Below, piece by piece: positions 9,301-18,392 of a stretch of DNA of 64,000 nucleotides (position 1 is the first letter of the stretch; every line of letters starts with the position of its first letter). The DNA is from Flavobacteriaceae bacterium UBA3339 (GTDB lineage Bacteria; Bacteroidota; Bacteroidia; Flavobacteriales; Flavobacteriaceae). The stretch spans positions 62,001 to 126,000 of the forward strand of contig DERN01000016.1 of NCBI GenBank assembly GCA_002360925.1. The letters are read 5' to 3'. The position numbers and the translations under genes were made by a program. The notes under the pieces are model-generated. The model saw nothing but the letters and a program-made list of their open reading frames with translations, was not told the origin of the DNA and searched no databases.

Positions 9301-12300
9301 TTAAAATTGGAGCTATATTATCAACTAAACGAACTTCTACTTCATTAGATCTTGTAAAGTTTCCACAAGAATCTGTTGCAGTAAAAATAACTTTAATTGG
9401 AGCACCACAAACAGATAGTTTACCTGCGTAATTGTGTTTCCAAGTTATTAATCCACAAGAGTCAGTTGCTGTTGCACCTCCATTATTAGACAACCAAGCG
9501 TTTAACTCGTCTTCAATGTTTTTACCACATTCTATTTCTAAATCTTTCGGTTGATCTTCATCAGCAATAGTTGGTGGTGTTCTATCGAAAATAGCATAAG
9601 TTGCTTGTTTTATGGTAATATTACCACACTCATCTTTTGCAATGAAATCCACTATAATAGTTCCTGATCCTCCACAAATTGTATTAGTATCTTCTATCAA
9701 GTGCGTTATAGTTACACTTCCGCAATTGTCAGTTGCCTCAGCACCTGCATTCGATGCTAACCAAGCGTGGAATCCATCAGGACCGTCTAAGTTTCCTAAA
9801 CCATCACATTCAACCACCTTATTTTGAGGTTCTACTGTAAAAGTTGGTTTAACTTTATCTTCAACTGTAATGATTTGTCTATGTGAAATTGAATTTCCGC
9901 ACTCATCAGTTGCTGTCCAAACTCTTGTTAAAACAAAACTGCTTTCACAAGATCCTGCTGTTTTTGTTTCTTTAAAAGTTACTGTAGCTATTCCGCAATT
10001 ATCATCCGCTGTTAACGTTGGTGCTGTTGGCACTTTAGATGAACATTCATACGTTATATTTTGTGGTAAAGCTTCTACAAAAGTTGGTTTAGTTTTATCT
10101 TCAACCTTAATAATTTGTGTATGTGTTGTTGTGTTTCCGCAAGCATCTTTCGCCGTATAAGTACGTGTAATGGTATAATTATTTGCACAAATCGGACTTA
10201 CATTCGATTTAACATCTTTTACCGTAATTTCAATATCAGCATCGTCTGTACAATTGTCTGTTGCTGTTAAAGTTGCTTCTTCTGTTGCTGGAATATCGCC
10301 TGCACATGATACCGTTACATCTGTTGGTAAATCGCTAGTAAAGATTGGTTTTGTTGTATCTTCTACTGTAAATATTGCGGTTGTAGTAGATTCGTTTCCA
10401 CAAGCATCGGTTGCCGTAAAAGTCACCGTTATGCTTCCTGCAGATCCACAAGTAGATACAAATTTAGCAGTCGCACTATCGTTTGACCAATTTACTGCTC
10501 CGCAATTGTCTGTAGCAATTGCACCTCCGTTATTTGCTAACCAAGCATCAAGTTCGGTTTGATAACCTGTAGAGCTACATTGAACCGTTTTGTTTTGAGC
10601 ATTAGTCGAAATCGACGGAGCTGTTTTATCATCTACTGTAATGGTTTGTGTATACGTTGTTGCGTTTCCACAAACATCTGTTGCAGTCCAAACTCTTGTT
10701 AACGTATATTTATTATCGCATGTTTTGTTCGTGATTTCTTCAACCATAACTACCGTTGCAGTTCCGCAGTTATCATTTGCTGTTAAAGTCGCAGCTGCCG
10801 GAACTTCTGATGCACAAGAAACCGTTACACTTGCTGCAGGTAAAGCACCTATAAATGTTGGCTTAATATCATCTTTTACCGTAATAACCTGTGTATGCGT
10901 TGTAATGTTTCCACAATCATCGGTTGCCGTCCAAACTCTTGTTAATGTGAAATTATTTACACAAGATCCATCTACTTTAGTTTGATTGAAGGTTACCTTA
11001 GCGTTTCCACAATTATCTGTAGCTGTTAATGAAACAGCAGCAGGAACTTCTGATGCACATGAAACAGTTATTACATTTGCTGGTAAAGCTTCGTTGAAGA
11101 TAGGCTTTTTGTCATCTTTGATGCTAATTTGCTGTGTACACGTTTTTTTGTTTCCTTGTGCATCCGTCACAGTAAAGGTTCTAGTGAACGTTTTAACTCC
11201 GTTTGTACATGCTGAAATAACTCCGTCTTTATAATCATAAGACGTATTTCCACATGATTTTAATACAGTTGGAATTCCCGTAACAGAAGGATCTATACTT
11301 GTTCCACAAGCAATTGTTACAGCTTGAGGACACGTAATTTCTAGTTCACAACACATTGGTGCATCTCCTGTAATAATCAAAGGAGTACATTCGTTTGCAT
11401 CGGTAAACGTAATTTCGTAAGGTGTACCTGCTCCATAAGGCGTACTTGCTGGAATTGGATCTGATGTCCAAACATTACTTGCAAAAGTCCCAGGTGCTCC
11501 TGTTCCTGTTACATTAAAAGGTGCCTTACCCGTTAATGTTACTCGAACACGATATGTTTGATTATCTACTGAACAAAGTGTAGTTGTTGTACCCGAAAGA
11601 TTGTTATCTTTAAAGAAAACTCTTCGCATTCCAATTTCACTCTTACAGTCACCATCAGCGATAAAACGATTGATTACATAATAACTCATTCCGTCTGTTA
11701 AAGGAGTTGTTATTGGCAAACGCGCTACATCGTTTTCTGCATCTTGGTAATTTTCATACCAATCTAAATGATATGTTTGTGTTGGTGCTTCCAGAATAAT
11801 ATCTGCCAAGGTAGGCGCACCTCCATTTACAGAAGGATTACAAATAAAATAATCTCCTATTCGTGGCACTACTTCTAAATCACCTTTTAAAGGAAGTAAG
11901 ATAGGCTTTCGTGCTTCTAATAATATTTGATCAATTCCGTTAGGACATGTAAGACCAGCACAACTAATATTTGGTATGTTTTGATATACTTTTACTACAA
12001 TATCTCCTAAATCAATAGTACCTGCCTCACATGTAAAGTCTATCGCATCTGTCGGAGTATATTTTAACGAAACATTTTTTAATGTTAATTTACCATTTAC
12101 TGGTACATCTTGTATAATGTTATATACATATGTAGTTATACCCGTTGTAATATCAGTAGACATATTTTGATAGGCTGCTGTACCTTGAGGCAGTAAATAA
12201 TCATTTGGATTTCCTACAATAGTCCAACCTTTTGGTAATTTAAAGTCTACCTTATAGTCAGTTGTAATAGCATCGGTACTTCCTATACCAGTGTTTAATA

Positions 12301-15300
12301 ATTCAAAATTATACAAAGCTCTTAGGTTTGCACCTACTGTTAAAACAGGATCCAAATCTACTTCATTTTTAATTTCAGCCAATTCAGGGAAAGCGTTAGC
12401 CCCTCCAAGAATTAACATACGTCTAGTAGTAGCCGAATTAACTTCAGAACCATTTAAATTAGTACTACAAGTATTTTTAGCAGAAGGTGTAATGGTATGT
12501 TTAGTTCCACTTATAAAGTCACAATCTGGAGTAAAGTACAATTTAATTTGGATTCTTTCTAAGGTATTTAATGCTACACCTTGTAAAGCAATTTTTAAAC
12601 CATTTGTAGTATTTACATTAGCTTGATTACCAAGTGTAAATGTAGGAGTTGAATTTCCAGCAAACACATTGCTGTATTCAAACTTTTCAAGAGTTAATCC
12701 CTTTAAATGATTTGAAGGAATTGTTACTTCTAAGTTATCTAATTTAGAATCGCCACCATTATGTAGTTGTACTGTATACCAAATACCATCGCAGATATCA
12801 GGCTTTGCATTTGGATTTCCGTTAAACTGCTCTACAATTTCGGTTTGTATTAAGTTTACAATGGTTTTGTGTGTTAAAGTAAGACTTTCAAATCTACAAC
12901 CTTCGTCTTTTGAAACCGGATAATCATTTGAATCACAGCTATAACCAATTCTTAAAGTTAAATCATGTTTTTCACAATCAATAACGTCAGCCTTAATGAT
13001 GTAGTATTTTGGACTATTTGAAGTAAAATCTCCTAATTTATAAAGTTCATTTTCTGGTGTAATTTCAGCACCTATTGTTGTCTGATTTCCATAACTTGTA
13101 ACTTGTTGAACTGATTTAATATTCAACAGACCAACAGTTTTAGAGAACCACACACTATTAAAGTTTCTTGCACCTTCGCTTTCTACTTTTACAATCCATG
13201 AAACTTCGGTTCCGTCAGGGCTTAGCTTTCCATTAAAAATATTATTAGCCGTTTCTAAAGTAAGCGTACCGATACCTGTGTTGTACACTACATTTGATGC
13301 TTTTTGTTGAATATAATTAGATTCAACTCCTTCACCATCTAAAATTTTCCCCTTTAAAGTAATACCAACAATTTGTTCTTTTGTTACATTAGTAGGTTCA
13401 CAACCTTTTAAAGTTACAACCGGCGTAATAGCTAATTGGAACGCTTCGTTTAAATAATCTATATCATTTCCTGCACCTAAAGTATTCTTCGTCATCTCCT
13501 TTAATGCAGCTTTTAAATCAGCTACATATCCATTACTTATTACCGTAAGACTTGTTGATGGAATTATAACTTCATTTGTTGTTAACCAAGGTTGGTTGTT
13601 TACTACAAGTTTAACAGCCGTTAACTCTAAATAATCAGGAACGATAATTTCAGCTGTTTCTGGTTTAAAAAGCTTACGATATTCTTTTTCAAATTTATAG
13701 CCGTCGATAACACTCAGTTCTGTTTCAAAAACTGCACTATTTGTTTCATTCGTACAATCTACAAAATCTACTTTATTTCCACGAACATCATCTTTTCTTG
13801 ACACATAAAGACCTGTAACGGTACGTGCTATATCACAAGAAATAGCTACCTCTGGATTGTTTTGTGTATCAATTAAGAAAGAATTTACTTTAAATTTCTT
13901 TAACAAAGGATGTGTCAAAGAATTTCCTCCATTACCTGCTTTTACCTGTAAAGATAATTTTACAACATCTCCATCTTGTAATGCATTTGGAGTTTGTGTA
14001 GCTAAATCAAATTCTAAAATGTATTTTGTAGAAGTTTGGCTTACAAGTAAATTTGTAAAAGGATAATCTGTAGCACCACGTGTAAGAAGTATTTTTCCTG
14101 AATTAGCTACAATGTTTGCACTTATTTCATCTGATTTATTAACTTCTAAACGAACTTTAGAGAAGCTTGTTCCTGATGTTAATCTAACGTCTGAAGTTTG
14201 AGAAATCTCTAACAAATCTCCTTCTAAAAACAAACGTGTATTGGCATTAGTAGTTGGAGCAAAAGGAACTATTGGTTTTCCGTTTGTATCAGTAGCGATA
14301 CCAAGAGATACTCGTTCTAAATGAGAAGATGTAATTAGTAAACCATCTGGACAGTTTCCTGGATCACAATACCCGTTTAATTCTGTTTCATTACATTTAA
14401 ACATTACCGGAGTTGGACAATCAGTCCCGTCAGTATTTTTCTTATTTAACTTGCCTCCTATAATGTAACTTCCCTCACATGTACCTGTTCCACAAACCAA
14501 TTTGATAGGCAAATTAAGCACCTTGTTTGTGAAATTTAAATTAGTACCAGTTGCCCAAGGAGCAGTGCCATACGTAAACGTTATAGTTGCTTTGGTCTTG
14601 TTTACTTTTACTATTTGATTTCCTTCGAAATTAGGTGGTAAATCAATTATTTCAAAACAACCAGTTAAATCAATGGTCACAACGAATTGATCTCCTTGAT
14701 TTAAGCCTGCATGAGAAATATTAAATGCCGTAAATAAATATTCAATATTTGAAGTTGTATTTGAATTTTTGTAAATATCTAATTCGCCTAAATTATCTCC
14801 ATTGAAATTACTTACATGGGAAGTTCCATTCATACTACCCGCTATGTTTATTGGAGCACATGAATTATCATAATCATAAGAAGCTTTATAAGAATTAACT
14901 CCTTTTACATAAGAAAACATCGTTTTACCAGATTCACAACCACCTGTCTGCACTGGATTTAAACCGTCATATTTTTGATCAAACTCAAGAGTTGTAGTAG
15001 CTCCCGCTGCTAATGCTGGTATTTTTATAGTTACACTTGTTGGATTTGCTCCAGGTGTACCTACAACAATAGCAGGAACACCGTCTACTATAATATTAGT
15101 AGGATCAATAGAGCCCCCTATATCACTCGTGCTAATTTCAAAAGTAATTTCTTTGGTTGGAACACTACCTGTATTCTTAATAGTCCAAATAATTTTATTG
15201 GTTCCCGAATTATCAAAACAAGTAATAGAAGCTCCTTGTGTTTGTATTACTTCTAACTTCGGTACGTTAGGTACATCTAAAGCAATTACATGTGTTGCTG

Positions 15301-16165
15301 TATGATTTACACCTGAAGTTGTACATTTATCTGAACAACCGTAATAGACCTCGTAATTTGTAGGAGTTAATTCACAAGTGTCAATCTTTACTTTTTCTTT
15401 AAAAGTAATGGTTTCGCCTGTTTTTAATGAAGAACCCGAAAAGATAATTTTATCAGGATTTGAAAAATCAATAGACCAACCTGCAGCAATTAATGCTGAA
15501 AAATCATACGAATCATGAAGAAGACCACTTCCTAAATTTCTGTCAACAGTAAAACTTGGTATTTCACCGTTTCCTTGATTCTTAACCGTAATAGTACGTT
15601 CTATCACCTGACCAATATTGCCCATGATAGGATCTGGATTAACATTGATTCTTAAAACCGCATAACGGATGTTAATAGCCTCACTTGTTCCTGGTTTAGG
15701 ATTTGGACTACAATCTGTAAGCTCGTATCCTACTGTAGAATCTCCTGGAGTGCTAATAATGTCGCATAAGGCTTTTACATTGTAAGTAATCGTAAGTTCT
15801 CCCGTTCCATTACCAACATCAAGTCCAGAAAGTATTACATTTGTTACTCCTTCACTAATTGTTGGTGTATATGTTGCTTGAACACCATCTATTGCTACCG
15901 AGCCACTTTCTAACTCAAATCCTTTTGGAATTGTAATCGCTAGTGTTGCATTGTTACAAGCATTATTATCTTTTGTAATTTTGACAGTAAATTGCTTGTA
16001 GTCGGAACAAACATCTAATACAGGCACACTACTATCGGTAATTAGTGTTTGAGCATATGTATTATTTGTTCCTAACAATAAAAAAGAAAATAGCACCAAC
16101 AGTGAAACTGGGTTCCATTTTCTTAAAATTGCCGTAATTTTCATTAACGTAGTTTTGTAATTCAT
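6377..16165 (-). CDS. Giant HYR-like repeat surface adhesin with T9SS type B sorting domain
   Basis: 3262-residue predicted cell-surface protein, the largest gene here. A signal peptide ends near residue 39 (TYAQ). Residues of about 40-1560 are DUF11-like, cysteine-containing beta domains. From about 1610 to 3160 there are roughly 17-18 Ig/HYR-like modules of 80-95 residues, each with a C-terminal TATDxCGN type motif and a (V/I)xDTTKP linker. The last ~100 residues (VTPNGDGMNDELV, IFNRWGVLVYE, GTYYYVIKY) are the gliding-motility-associated type B sorting domain, so export by T9SS is expected. SprB-like adhesins are the closest known group; a direct role in gliding is inference. Modules 8-10 and 12-14 are nearly identical, a recent duplication. 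The gene is first in an operon with PorP/SprF and OmpA genes. Confidence 0.93.
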   Translation of the reverse strand: MNYKTTLMKITAILRKWNPVSLLVLFSFLLLGTNNTYAQTLITDSSVPVLDVCSDYKQFTVKITKDNNACNNATLAITIPKGFELESGSVAIDGVQATYTPTISEGVTNVILSGLDVGNGTGELTITYNVKALCDIISTPGDSTVGYELTDCSPNPKPGTSEAINIRYAVLRINVNPDPIMGNIGQVIERTITVKNQGNGEIPSFTVDRNLGSGLLHDSYDFSALIAAGWSIDFSNPDKIIFSGSSLKTGETITFKEKVKIDTCELTPTNYEVYYGCSDKCTTSGVNHTATHVIALDVPNVPKLEVIQTQGASITCFDNSGTNKIIWTIKNTGSVPTKEITFEISTSDIGGSIDPTNIIVDGVPAIVVGTPGANPTSVTIKIPALAAGATTTLEFDQKYDGLNPVQTGGCESGKTMFSYVKGVNSYKASYDYDNSCAPINIAGSMNGTSHVSNFNGDNLGELDIYKNSNTTSNIEYLFTAFNISHAGLNQGDQFVVTIDLTGCFEIIDLPPNFEGNQIVKVNKTKATITFTYGTAPWATGTNLNFTNKVLNLPIKLVCGTGTCEGSYIIGGKLNKKNTDGTDCPTPVMFKCNETELNGYCDPGNCPDGLLITSSHLERVSLGIATDTNGKPIVPFAPTTNANTRLFLEGDLLEISQTSDVRLTSGTSFSKVRLEVNKSDEISANIVANSGKILLTRGATDYPFTNLLVSQTSTKYILEFDLATQTPNALQDGDVVKLSLQVKAGNGGNSLTHPLLKKFKVNSFLIDTQNNPEVAISCDIARTVTGLYVSRKDDVRGNKVDFVDCTNETNSAVFETELSVIDGYKFEKEYRKLFKPETAEIIVPDYLELTAVKLVVNNQPWLTTNEVIIPSTSLTVISNGYVADLKAALKEMTKNTLGAGNDIDYLNEAFQLAITPVVTLKGCEPTNVTKEQIVGITLKGKILDGEGVESNYIQQKASNVVYNTGIGTLTLETANNIFNGKLSPDGTEVSWIVKVESEGARNFNSVWFSKTVGLLNIKSVQQVTSYGNQTTIGAEITPENELYKLGDFTSNSPKYYIIKADVIDCEKHDLTLRIGYSCDSNDYPVSKDEGCRFESLTLTHKTIVNLIQTEIVEQFNGNPNAKPDICDGIWYTVQLHNGGDSKLDNLEVTIPSNHLKGLTLEKFEYSNVFAGNSTPTFTLGNQANVNTTNGLKIALQGVALNTLERIQIKLYFTPDCDFISGTKHTITPSAKNTCSTNLNGSEVNSATTRRMLILGGANAFPELAEIKNEVDLDPVLTVGANLRALYNFELLNTGIGSTDAITTDYKVDFKLPKGWTIVGNPNDYLLPQGTAAYQNMSTDITTGITTYVYNIIQDVPVNGKLTLKNVSLKYTPTDAIDFTCEAGTIDLGDIVVKVYQNIPNISCAGLTCPNGIDQILLEARKPILLPLKGDLEVVPRIGDYFICNPSVNGGAPTLADIILEAPTQTYHLDWYENYQDAENDVARLPITTPLTDGMSYYVINRFIADGDCKSEIGMRRVFFKDNNLSGTTTTLCSVDNQTYRVRVTLTGKAPFNVTGTGAPGTFASNVWTSDPIPASTPYGAGTPYEITFTDANECTPLIITGDAPMCCELEITCPQAVTIACGTSIDPSVTGIPTVLKSCGNTSYDYKDGVISACTNGVKTFTRTFTVTDAQGNKKTCTQQISIKDDKKPIFNEALPANVITVSCASEVPAAVSLTATDNCGNAKVTFNQTKVDGSCVNNFTLTRVWTATDDCGNITTHTQVITVKDDIKPTFIGALPAASVTVSCASEVPAAATLTANDNCGTATVVMVEEITNKTCDNKYTLTRVWTATDVCGNATTYTQTITVDDKTAPSISTNAQNKTVQCSSTGYQTELDAWLANNGGAIATDNCGAVNWSNDSATAKFVSTCGSAGSITVTFTATDACGNESTTTAIFTVEDTTKPIFTSDLPTDVTVSCAGDIPATEEATLTATDNCTDDADIEITVKDVKSNVSPICANNYTITRTYTAKDACGNTTTHTQIIKVEDKTKPTFVEALPQNITYECSSKVPTAPTLTADDNCGIATVTFKETKTAGSCESSFVLTRVWTATDECGNSISHRQIITVEDKVKPTFTVEPQNKVVECDGLGNLDGPDGFHAWLASNAGAEATDNCGSVTITHLIEDTNTICGGSGTIIVDFIAKDECGNITIKQATYAIFDRTPPTIADEDQPKDLEIECGKNIEDELNAWLSNNGGATATDSCGLITWKHNYAGKLSVCGAPIKVIFTATDSCGNFTRSNEVEVRLVDNIAPILTKEAQSVTVQCGANTKQALDSWLANHAGAEATDSCGIVTWSHDYDASKLPIACSANDTVTVIFTASDSCGNEVTTTATFKIEDTTAPTLVKAAQNKTVECDGNGNKAELDAWLAIHGGATATDTCDANLTWSNDYNNGANFASSCGSTGNVVVTFTATDACGNEVKTIATFTIVDTTKPIFTTKPQNEVVECDGSGNTSAYNTWLASFGNSVAEDICGTVTYSYAVVDTVVGCGKTSKTTVKFTATDACGNKVSEQATFEIVDTTKPVITTEAQNLTLECGNTVDAQITTWLNNHGGAVSTDSCGNITWSHNYKGLEKACGNTGEATVIFTATDSCGNTSTTSAIVKVEDTKAPVLTKEAQSVTVQCGANTKQALESWLANHAGAEATDSCGIVTWSHDYDASKLPVACSANDTVTVIFTASDSCGNEVTTTATFKIEDTTSPTLVRAAQNKTVECDGNGNKAELDAWLAIQGGATATDTCDANLTWSNDYNNGANFASSCGSAGNVVVTFTATDACGNEVKTIATFTIVDTTKPIFTTKPQNEVVECDGSGNTSAYNTWLASFGNSVAEDICGTVTYSYAVVDTVVGCGKTSKTTVKFTATDACGNRVSEQATFEIVDTKGPEFITEAEDLVVECDGTGNNSDLTAWLNNRAGATAKDDCSTGLTWSHNFKGLTKACGNTGATEVTFTVTDACGNTNETKASFTIVDTTAPVFNVNLPQDRTIECSDSIPEVAFVTAEDLCSKATVSFKEERVDGNCVNNYKLVRTWIAADACGNTTQHEQIITVQDTTAPEFVGELPKAEIFIRCEDLKDAEVLKAVDNCGPAVVTTSDEVVPGECDTKYSILRTWVATDLCGNKTTFAQTINLSCQIEVFNAVTPNGDGMNDELVLNGIECYPGNTVEIFNRWGVLVYETKNYNSNNNTFKGFSEGRVTVNKDPKLPTGTYYYVIKYDYDLGNGQVYPIQQAGYLHLENSK
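7444..8247 (-). repeat. Internal ~0.8 kb duplication in the adhesin gene, copy A
   Basis: This stretch matches 8512-9315 at a constant offset of 1068 bp, with only scattered single-base differences. It encodes three consecutive HYR-like modules. Copy boundaries were set by eye where the match fades (around TATCTACAATTTC at one side and GTGCTTCTTTTG at the other). Confidence 0.85.
8512..9315 (-). repeat. Internal ~0.8 kb duplication in the adhesin gene, copy B
   Basis: Second copy of the three-module block. One further module (about 8250-8510) separates the two copies, so the duplicated period is four modules (1068 bp, 356 residues), while the flanking fourth modules are more divergent. Confidence 0.85.
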
Positions 16166-16319
16166 AAATAATGTTTTTTACTTAATTAAGTAATTTTTTA
16201 AAAGTGAATGTTTTTGCAAAATGTTTACCTCATAACTTGATTAATATTTAGTTTATATATATTCTTATTACTAATGTTTACTTGTGTGTGTTTTTTCGAA
16301 ATTTCGTCTTTTATCTATA

Positions 16320-16475
16320 CCTACCTGTTCATGTGGCTTTATCAATTTCAATAAAAAAACAGTAGAACGACACAGGAGTAATCCCTATTCCTATTTAAGC
16401 ACAATGGTAAAACATTATTATTAAATTGAGATTTTGTTATCATTATTAAACAAATAATTCCTATCCCTACCTGTT
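16320..16475 (-). repeat. Pair of AACAGGTAGG repeats in the adhesin leader
   Basis: On the minus strand AACAGGTAGG is followed by GATAG at 16475 and by TATAG at 16329, giving a 15-base repeat AACAGGTAGGKATAG 146 bp apart. A third related element, AATAGGAATAGGG, lies between them near 16383-16395. Both copies lie downstream of the -7 box, inside the predicted leader. Function unknown. Confidence 0.5.
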
Positions 16476-16486
16476 AAATAATTTTG

Positions 16487-16494
16487 CAAAGATA
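16487..16494 (-). promoter_or_regulatory. -7 box candidate for the adhesin operon
   Basis: TATCTTTG on the minus strand, a full TAnnTTTG match, about 320 bp upstream of the adhesin ATG. No clear -33 partner was found. It is the best box I see in the gap. Confidence 0.4.
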
Positions 16495-16639
16495 CTTAAA
16501 ATCAGTTATTTTAACATAATAAAATCTTAATTTATAAGCTCCAATACACTCATTTAGACTACAAAAAATATAAAAGTCACCTATTTTTTCTCTATTGAGT
16601 GTAATTTTTAGTAATTAGGTTTCGATAGAATGCAAAAAA

Positions 16640-16661
16640 AAGTCCGCTTATAAGCGGACTT
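16640..16661 (-). terminator. Terminator after the sigma/MscS operon
   Basis: Perfect 11-bp palindromic stem AAGTCCGCTTA with complement and a run of eight T on the minus strand, 30 bp past the MscS-like stop codon. Confidence 0.88.
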
Positions 16662-16691
16662 CAAAGTATTTATTTAATTTTTTAATGAAAA

Positions 16692-17534
16692 TTAATTATT
16701 TAAAACTTCGATTTTAAGAGTAACAAATTTCTTAATCGGATATAAAATATAACCTTCTCTTGATAAGATTTTTACATTAATATTATCTATAGAAACCAAA
16801 GTTCCTTCAACCTTTCCATCTTCAATTCTAATCTTATCGCCAACTTGTACACTTTTTCTTAAATAATAACTGTATAGAATTTCTTTCACAATATCTTTTG
16901 ATCCCAAACCAAACGAAAGGGCTATTGAGAAAAAAACAACTCCTAAAATAATACTGATATTATCGGTAATTAAGGTCGTGTCGATTCCTGCTTGGTTTAA
17001 TCCCATTAAAGTGAAAAACAAGATAAATCCAAAAACTACAACATTCGAAATAATATTGGTTCCACTGTTACTTCCAATAATATTCAAGATTTTACCAAGC
17101 CACAATTTGATTCTGTTTGCAATATAAAAACCAATTAAAATAATGGCTATAGCGCTAATTAATCGAGGTAAATAAGCAATAATGTCATTTACAACTCTTG
17201 TAACTCCAGGGAAATTAAACAAATCTGCTCCTACAATCACAAAGATTAAAAGCAAGAAAAGCTTAAAAATGGCAATTATAATTTTCTTAAAATCGATTTT
17301 TAAATTCAATCTTTTTAGAATGTCGATCTTTTCATAAAGTGCATTCAGTTTGTCGATTTTCGCAATATTTAAAAAACGGTTTAAAATATTGGTTAACACT
17401 TTAGATAGCAACCAGCAAACAATGACATAAAGCACCAACAGTAAAAAATCCCAAAGCATTACTTTAATATTGTTTAACCAAACGTCTAAAACAGCGGATG
17501 AAGATCCAAAATATTCGTTATAAAAATCATTCAT
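16692..17534 (-). CDS. MscS family mechanosensitive ion channel protein
   Basis: 280 residues with about five hydrophobic helices (near 28-50, 85-105, 115-145, 160-180, 185-205), then the MscS pore-helix-like segment (SIALSFGLGSKDIVKEIL) and the start of the beta domain (VQVGDKIRIEDGKVEGTLVSI). It ends soon after, so it lacks the large cytoplasmic cage of E. coli MscS. Such short forms are common in Bacteroidota, and gating by membrane tension is expected from family knowledge only. It starts 2 bp after a small gene that overlaps the ECF sigma gene, so the three are probably one transcript, and the sigma factor may respond to envelope or osmotic stress. Confidence 0.88.
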   Translation of the reverse strand: MNDFYNEYFGSSSAVLDVWLNNIKVMLWDFLLLVLYVIVCWLLSKVLTNILNRFLNIAKIDKLNALYEKIDILKRLNLKIDFKKIIIAIFKLFLLLIFVIVGADLFNFPGVTRVVNDIIAYLPRLISAIAIILIGFYIANRIKLWLGKILNIIGSNSGTNIISNVVVFGFILFFTLMGLNQAGIDTTLITDNISIILGVVFFSIALSFGLGSKDIVKEILYSYYLRKSVQVGDKIRIEDGKVEGTLVSIDNINVKILSREGYILYPIKKFVTLKIEVLNN

Positions 17535-17536
17535 AC

Positions 17537-17794
17537 TTAATCATTTTTTAAGGTAAACGCATCGTTTTTACTTTCTTTGTCTTCTTCATTTTCAGAAATT
17601 CCATCTTTATTTTTTTCTTTTTCGGTTTCTAAAAAATTAAACATGACATCGGGAATACTGACAAGAAAAAGCTCAGATAATTCCAATGACAATTTAATCA
17701 GGTTAATATCGCTGATTACTTTGTCTTTAAGAGAATCTGGTAATTCTTTCTCTTGAATTATCTTCTTGAATGGATTTTCTACTTTATCTTTCAC
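17537..17794 (-). CDS. Small soluble protein encoded with an ECF sigma factor
   Basis: 85 residues, rich in Lys and Glu, with no signal, no membrane helix and no cysteines. The middle has a short amphipathic helix (LIKLSLELSELFLVSIPD) and the tail is acidic and probably disordered. Its first 11 bases overlap the 3' end of the sigma factor gene, and its stop is 2 bp before the MscS-like gene, which suggests translational coupling. Position after a sigma factor is the place of an anti-sigma gene, but no known anti-sigma motif is visible. I do not recognise the family. Confidence 0.7.
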   Translation of the reverse strand: MKDKVENPFKKIIQEKELPDSLKDKVISDINLIKLSLELSELFLVSIPDVMFNFLETEKEKNKDGISENEEDKESKNDAFTLKND

Positions 17795-18359
17795 TTAATT
17801 CCAATACTTTTTTCCTAGCGCGATGCAAACGCATTTTTACCGTGCTTTCGTTTAAATTTAACATTCCCGCAATATCTTTAATTGATAAATCGTCCTGATA
17901 TTTCATTAATAATATCATTCTTTCATCGATTTGCAAAAGCTTTAAAATTTCTTGTAATCGTGTGTATTTGATTTCGAACAGTTCTTTATCGCTTTCTTCA
18001 TCCAATAATAAATCTTTTTCGATCGCTCCATTTAAAATTTCATCCGAAAAACTAACTTTACTCGATTTCTTTTTATTGATATAACTTATGCAAAAGTGAT
18101 AAGTAACCGAATAAATCCAAGTAGATAGCTTTGATTCTCCTTTAAATGTTTTAAGATTAATAAAGATTTTAATAAAAATATCGTGGGTAAGATCTTGAGC
18201 TTCCTCTTCCGAATCTGCAAAGGTATAGCATTTATTATATACTAAACCTGCATAGCGGTCATATAAAATCGAAAAATAATGAGAGTTTTTATTATCAACG
18301 ATTTGTTTCACTAATTCCTCGTCGGTATAGGTATCTATATTTCGTGTTTGCCCAAACAT
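17784..18359 (-). CDS. ECF-type sigma-70 family RNA polymerase sigma factor
   Basis: 191 residues with region 2 (about 25-95: FSILYDRYAGLVYNKCY, DLTHDIFIKIF, STWIYSVTYHFC) and region 4 (about 135-188: IDERMILLMKYQDDLSIKDIAG, then NESTVKMRLHRARKKV), the usual layout of extracytoplasmic-function sigma factors that direct RNA polymerase to stress promoters. It is first in a three-gene unit with a small protein and an MscS-like channel. A TAATTTTG box lies 26 bp upstream. The target promoters cannot be told from the sequence. Confidence 0.93.
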   Translation of the reverse strand: MFGQTRNIDTYTDEELVKQIVDNKNSHYFSILYDRYAGLVYNKCYTFADSEEEAQDLTHDIFIKIFINLKTFKGESKLSTWIYSVTYHFCISYINKKKSSKVSFSDEILNGAIEKDLLLDEESDKELFEIKYTRLQEILKLLQIDERMILLMKYQDDLSIKDIAGMLNLNESTVKMRLHRARKKVLELSER

Positions 18360-18384
18360 TAAATTTTTTTCTCAACGGTCTCGA

Positions 18385-18392
18385 CAAAATTA
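18385..18392 (-). promoter_or_regulatory. -7 box candidate for the sigma factor operon
   Basis: TAATTTTG on the minus strand, 25 bp before the ATG of the ECF sigma factor. No matching -33 element is evident. Confidence 0.35.

Larger units (their letters stand above)
16166..16691. other. Gene-free 526 bp: long leader and promoter region of the adhesin operon, plus upstream terminator
   Basis: No coding frame is credible here. It holds a TAnnTTTG box at 16487-16494 (minus), which would give a leader of about 315 nt before the adhesin ATG. It also holds two direct copies of CCTACCTGTT (16320-16329 and 16466-16475) with similar CCTAT-rich surroundings, and the terminator hairpin of the MscS-like gene at 16640-16661. 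Confidence 0.6.

Noticed and set aside
6708..11234. Many long open frames on the plus strand opposite the adhesin gene
   Set aside because: They are mirror frames of the repetitive, codon-biased adhesin. They recur at the same offset as the repeat (for example 7629 and 8697) and have no promoters or conserved domains.
6700..11300. Regularly spaced similar short sequences that could suggest a CRISPR array
   Set aside because: The similarity comes from coding repeats (TATDACGN-type modules) of about 240-290 bp, in frame, with variable spacing; there are no short identical repeats with unique spacers and no cas genes.
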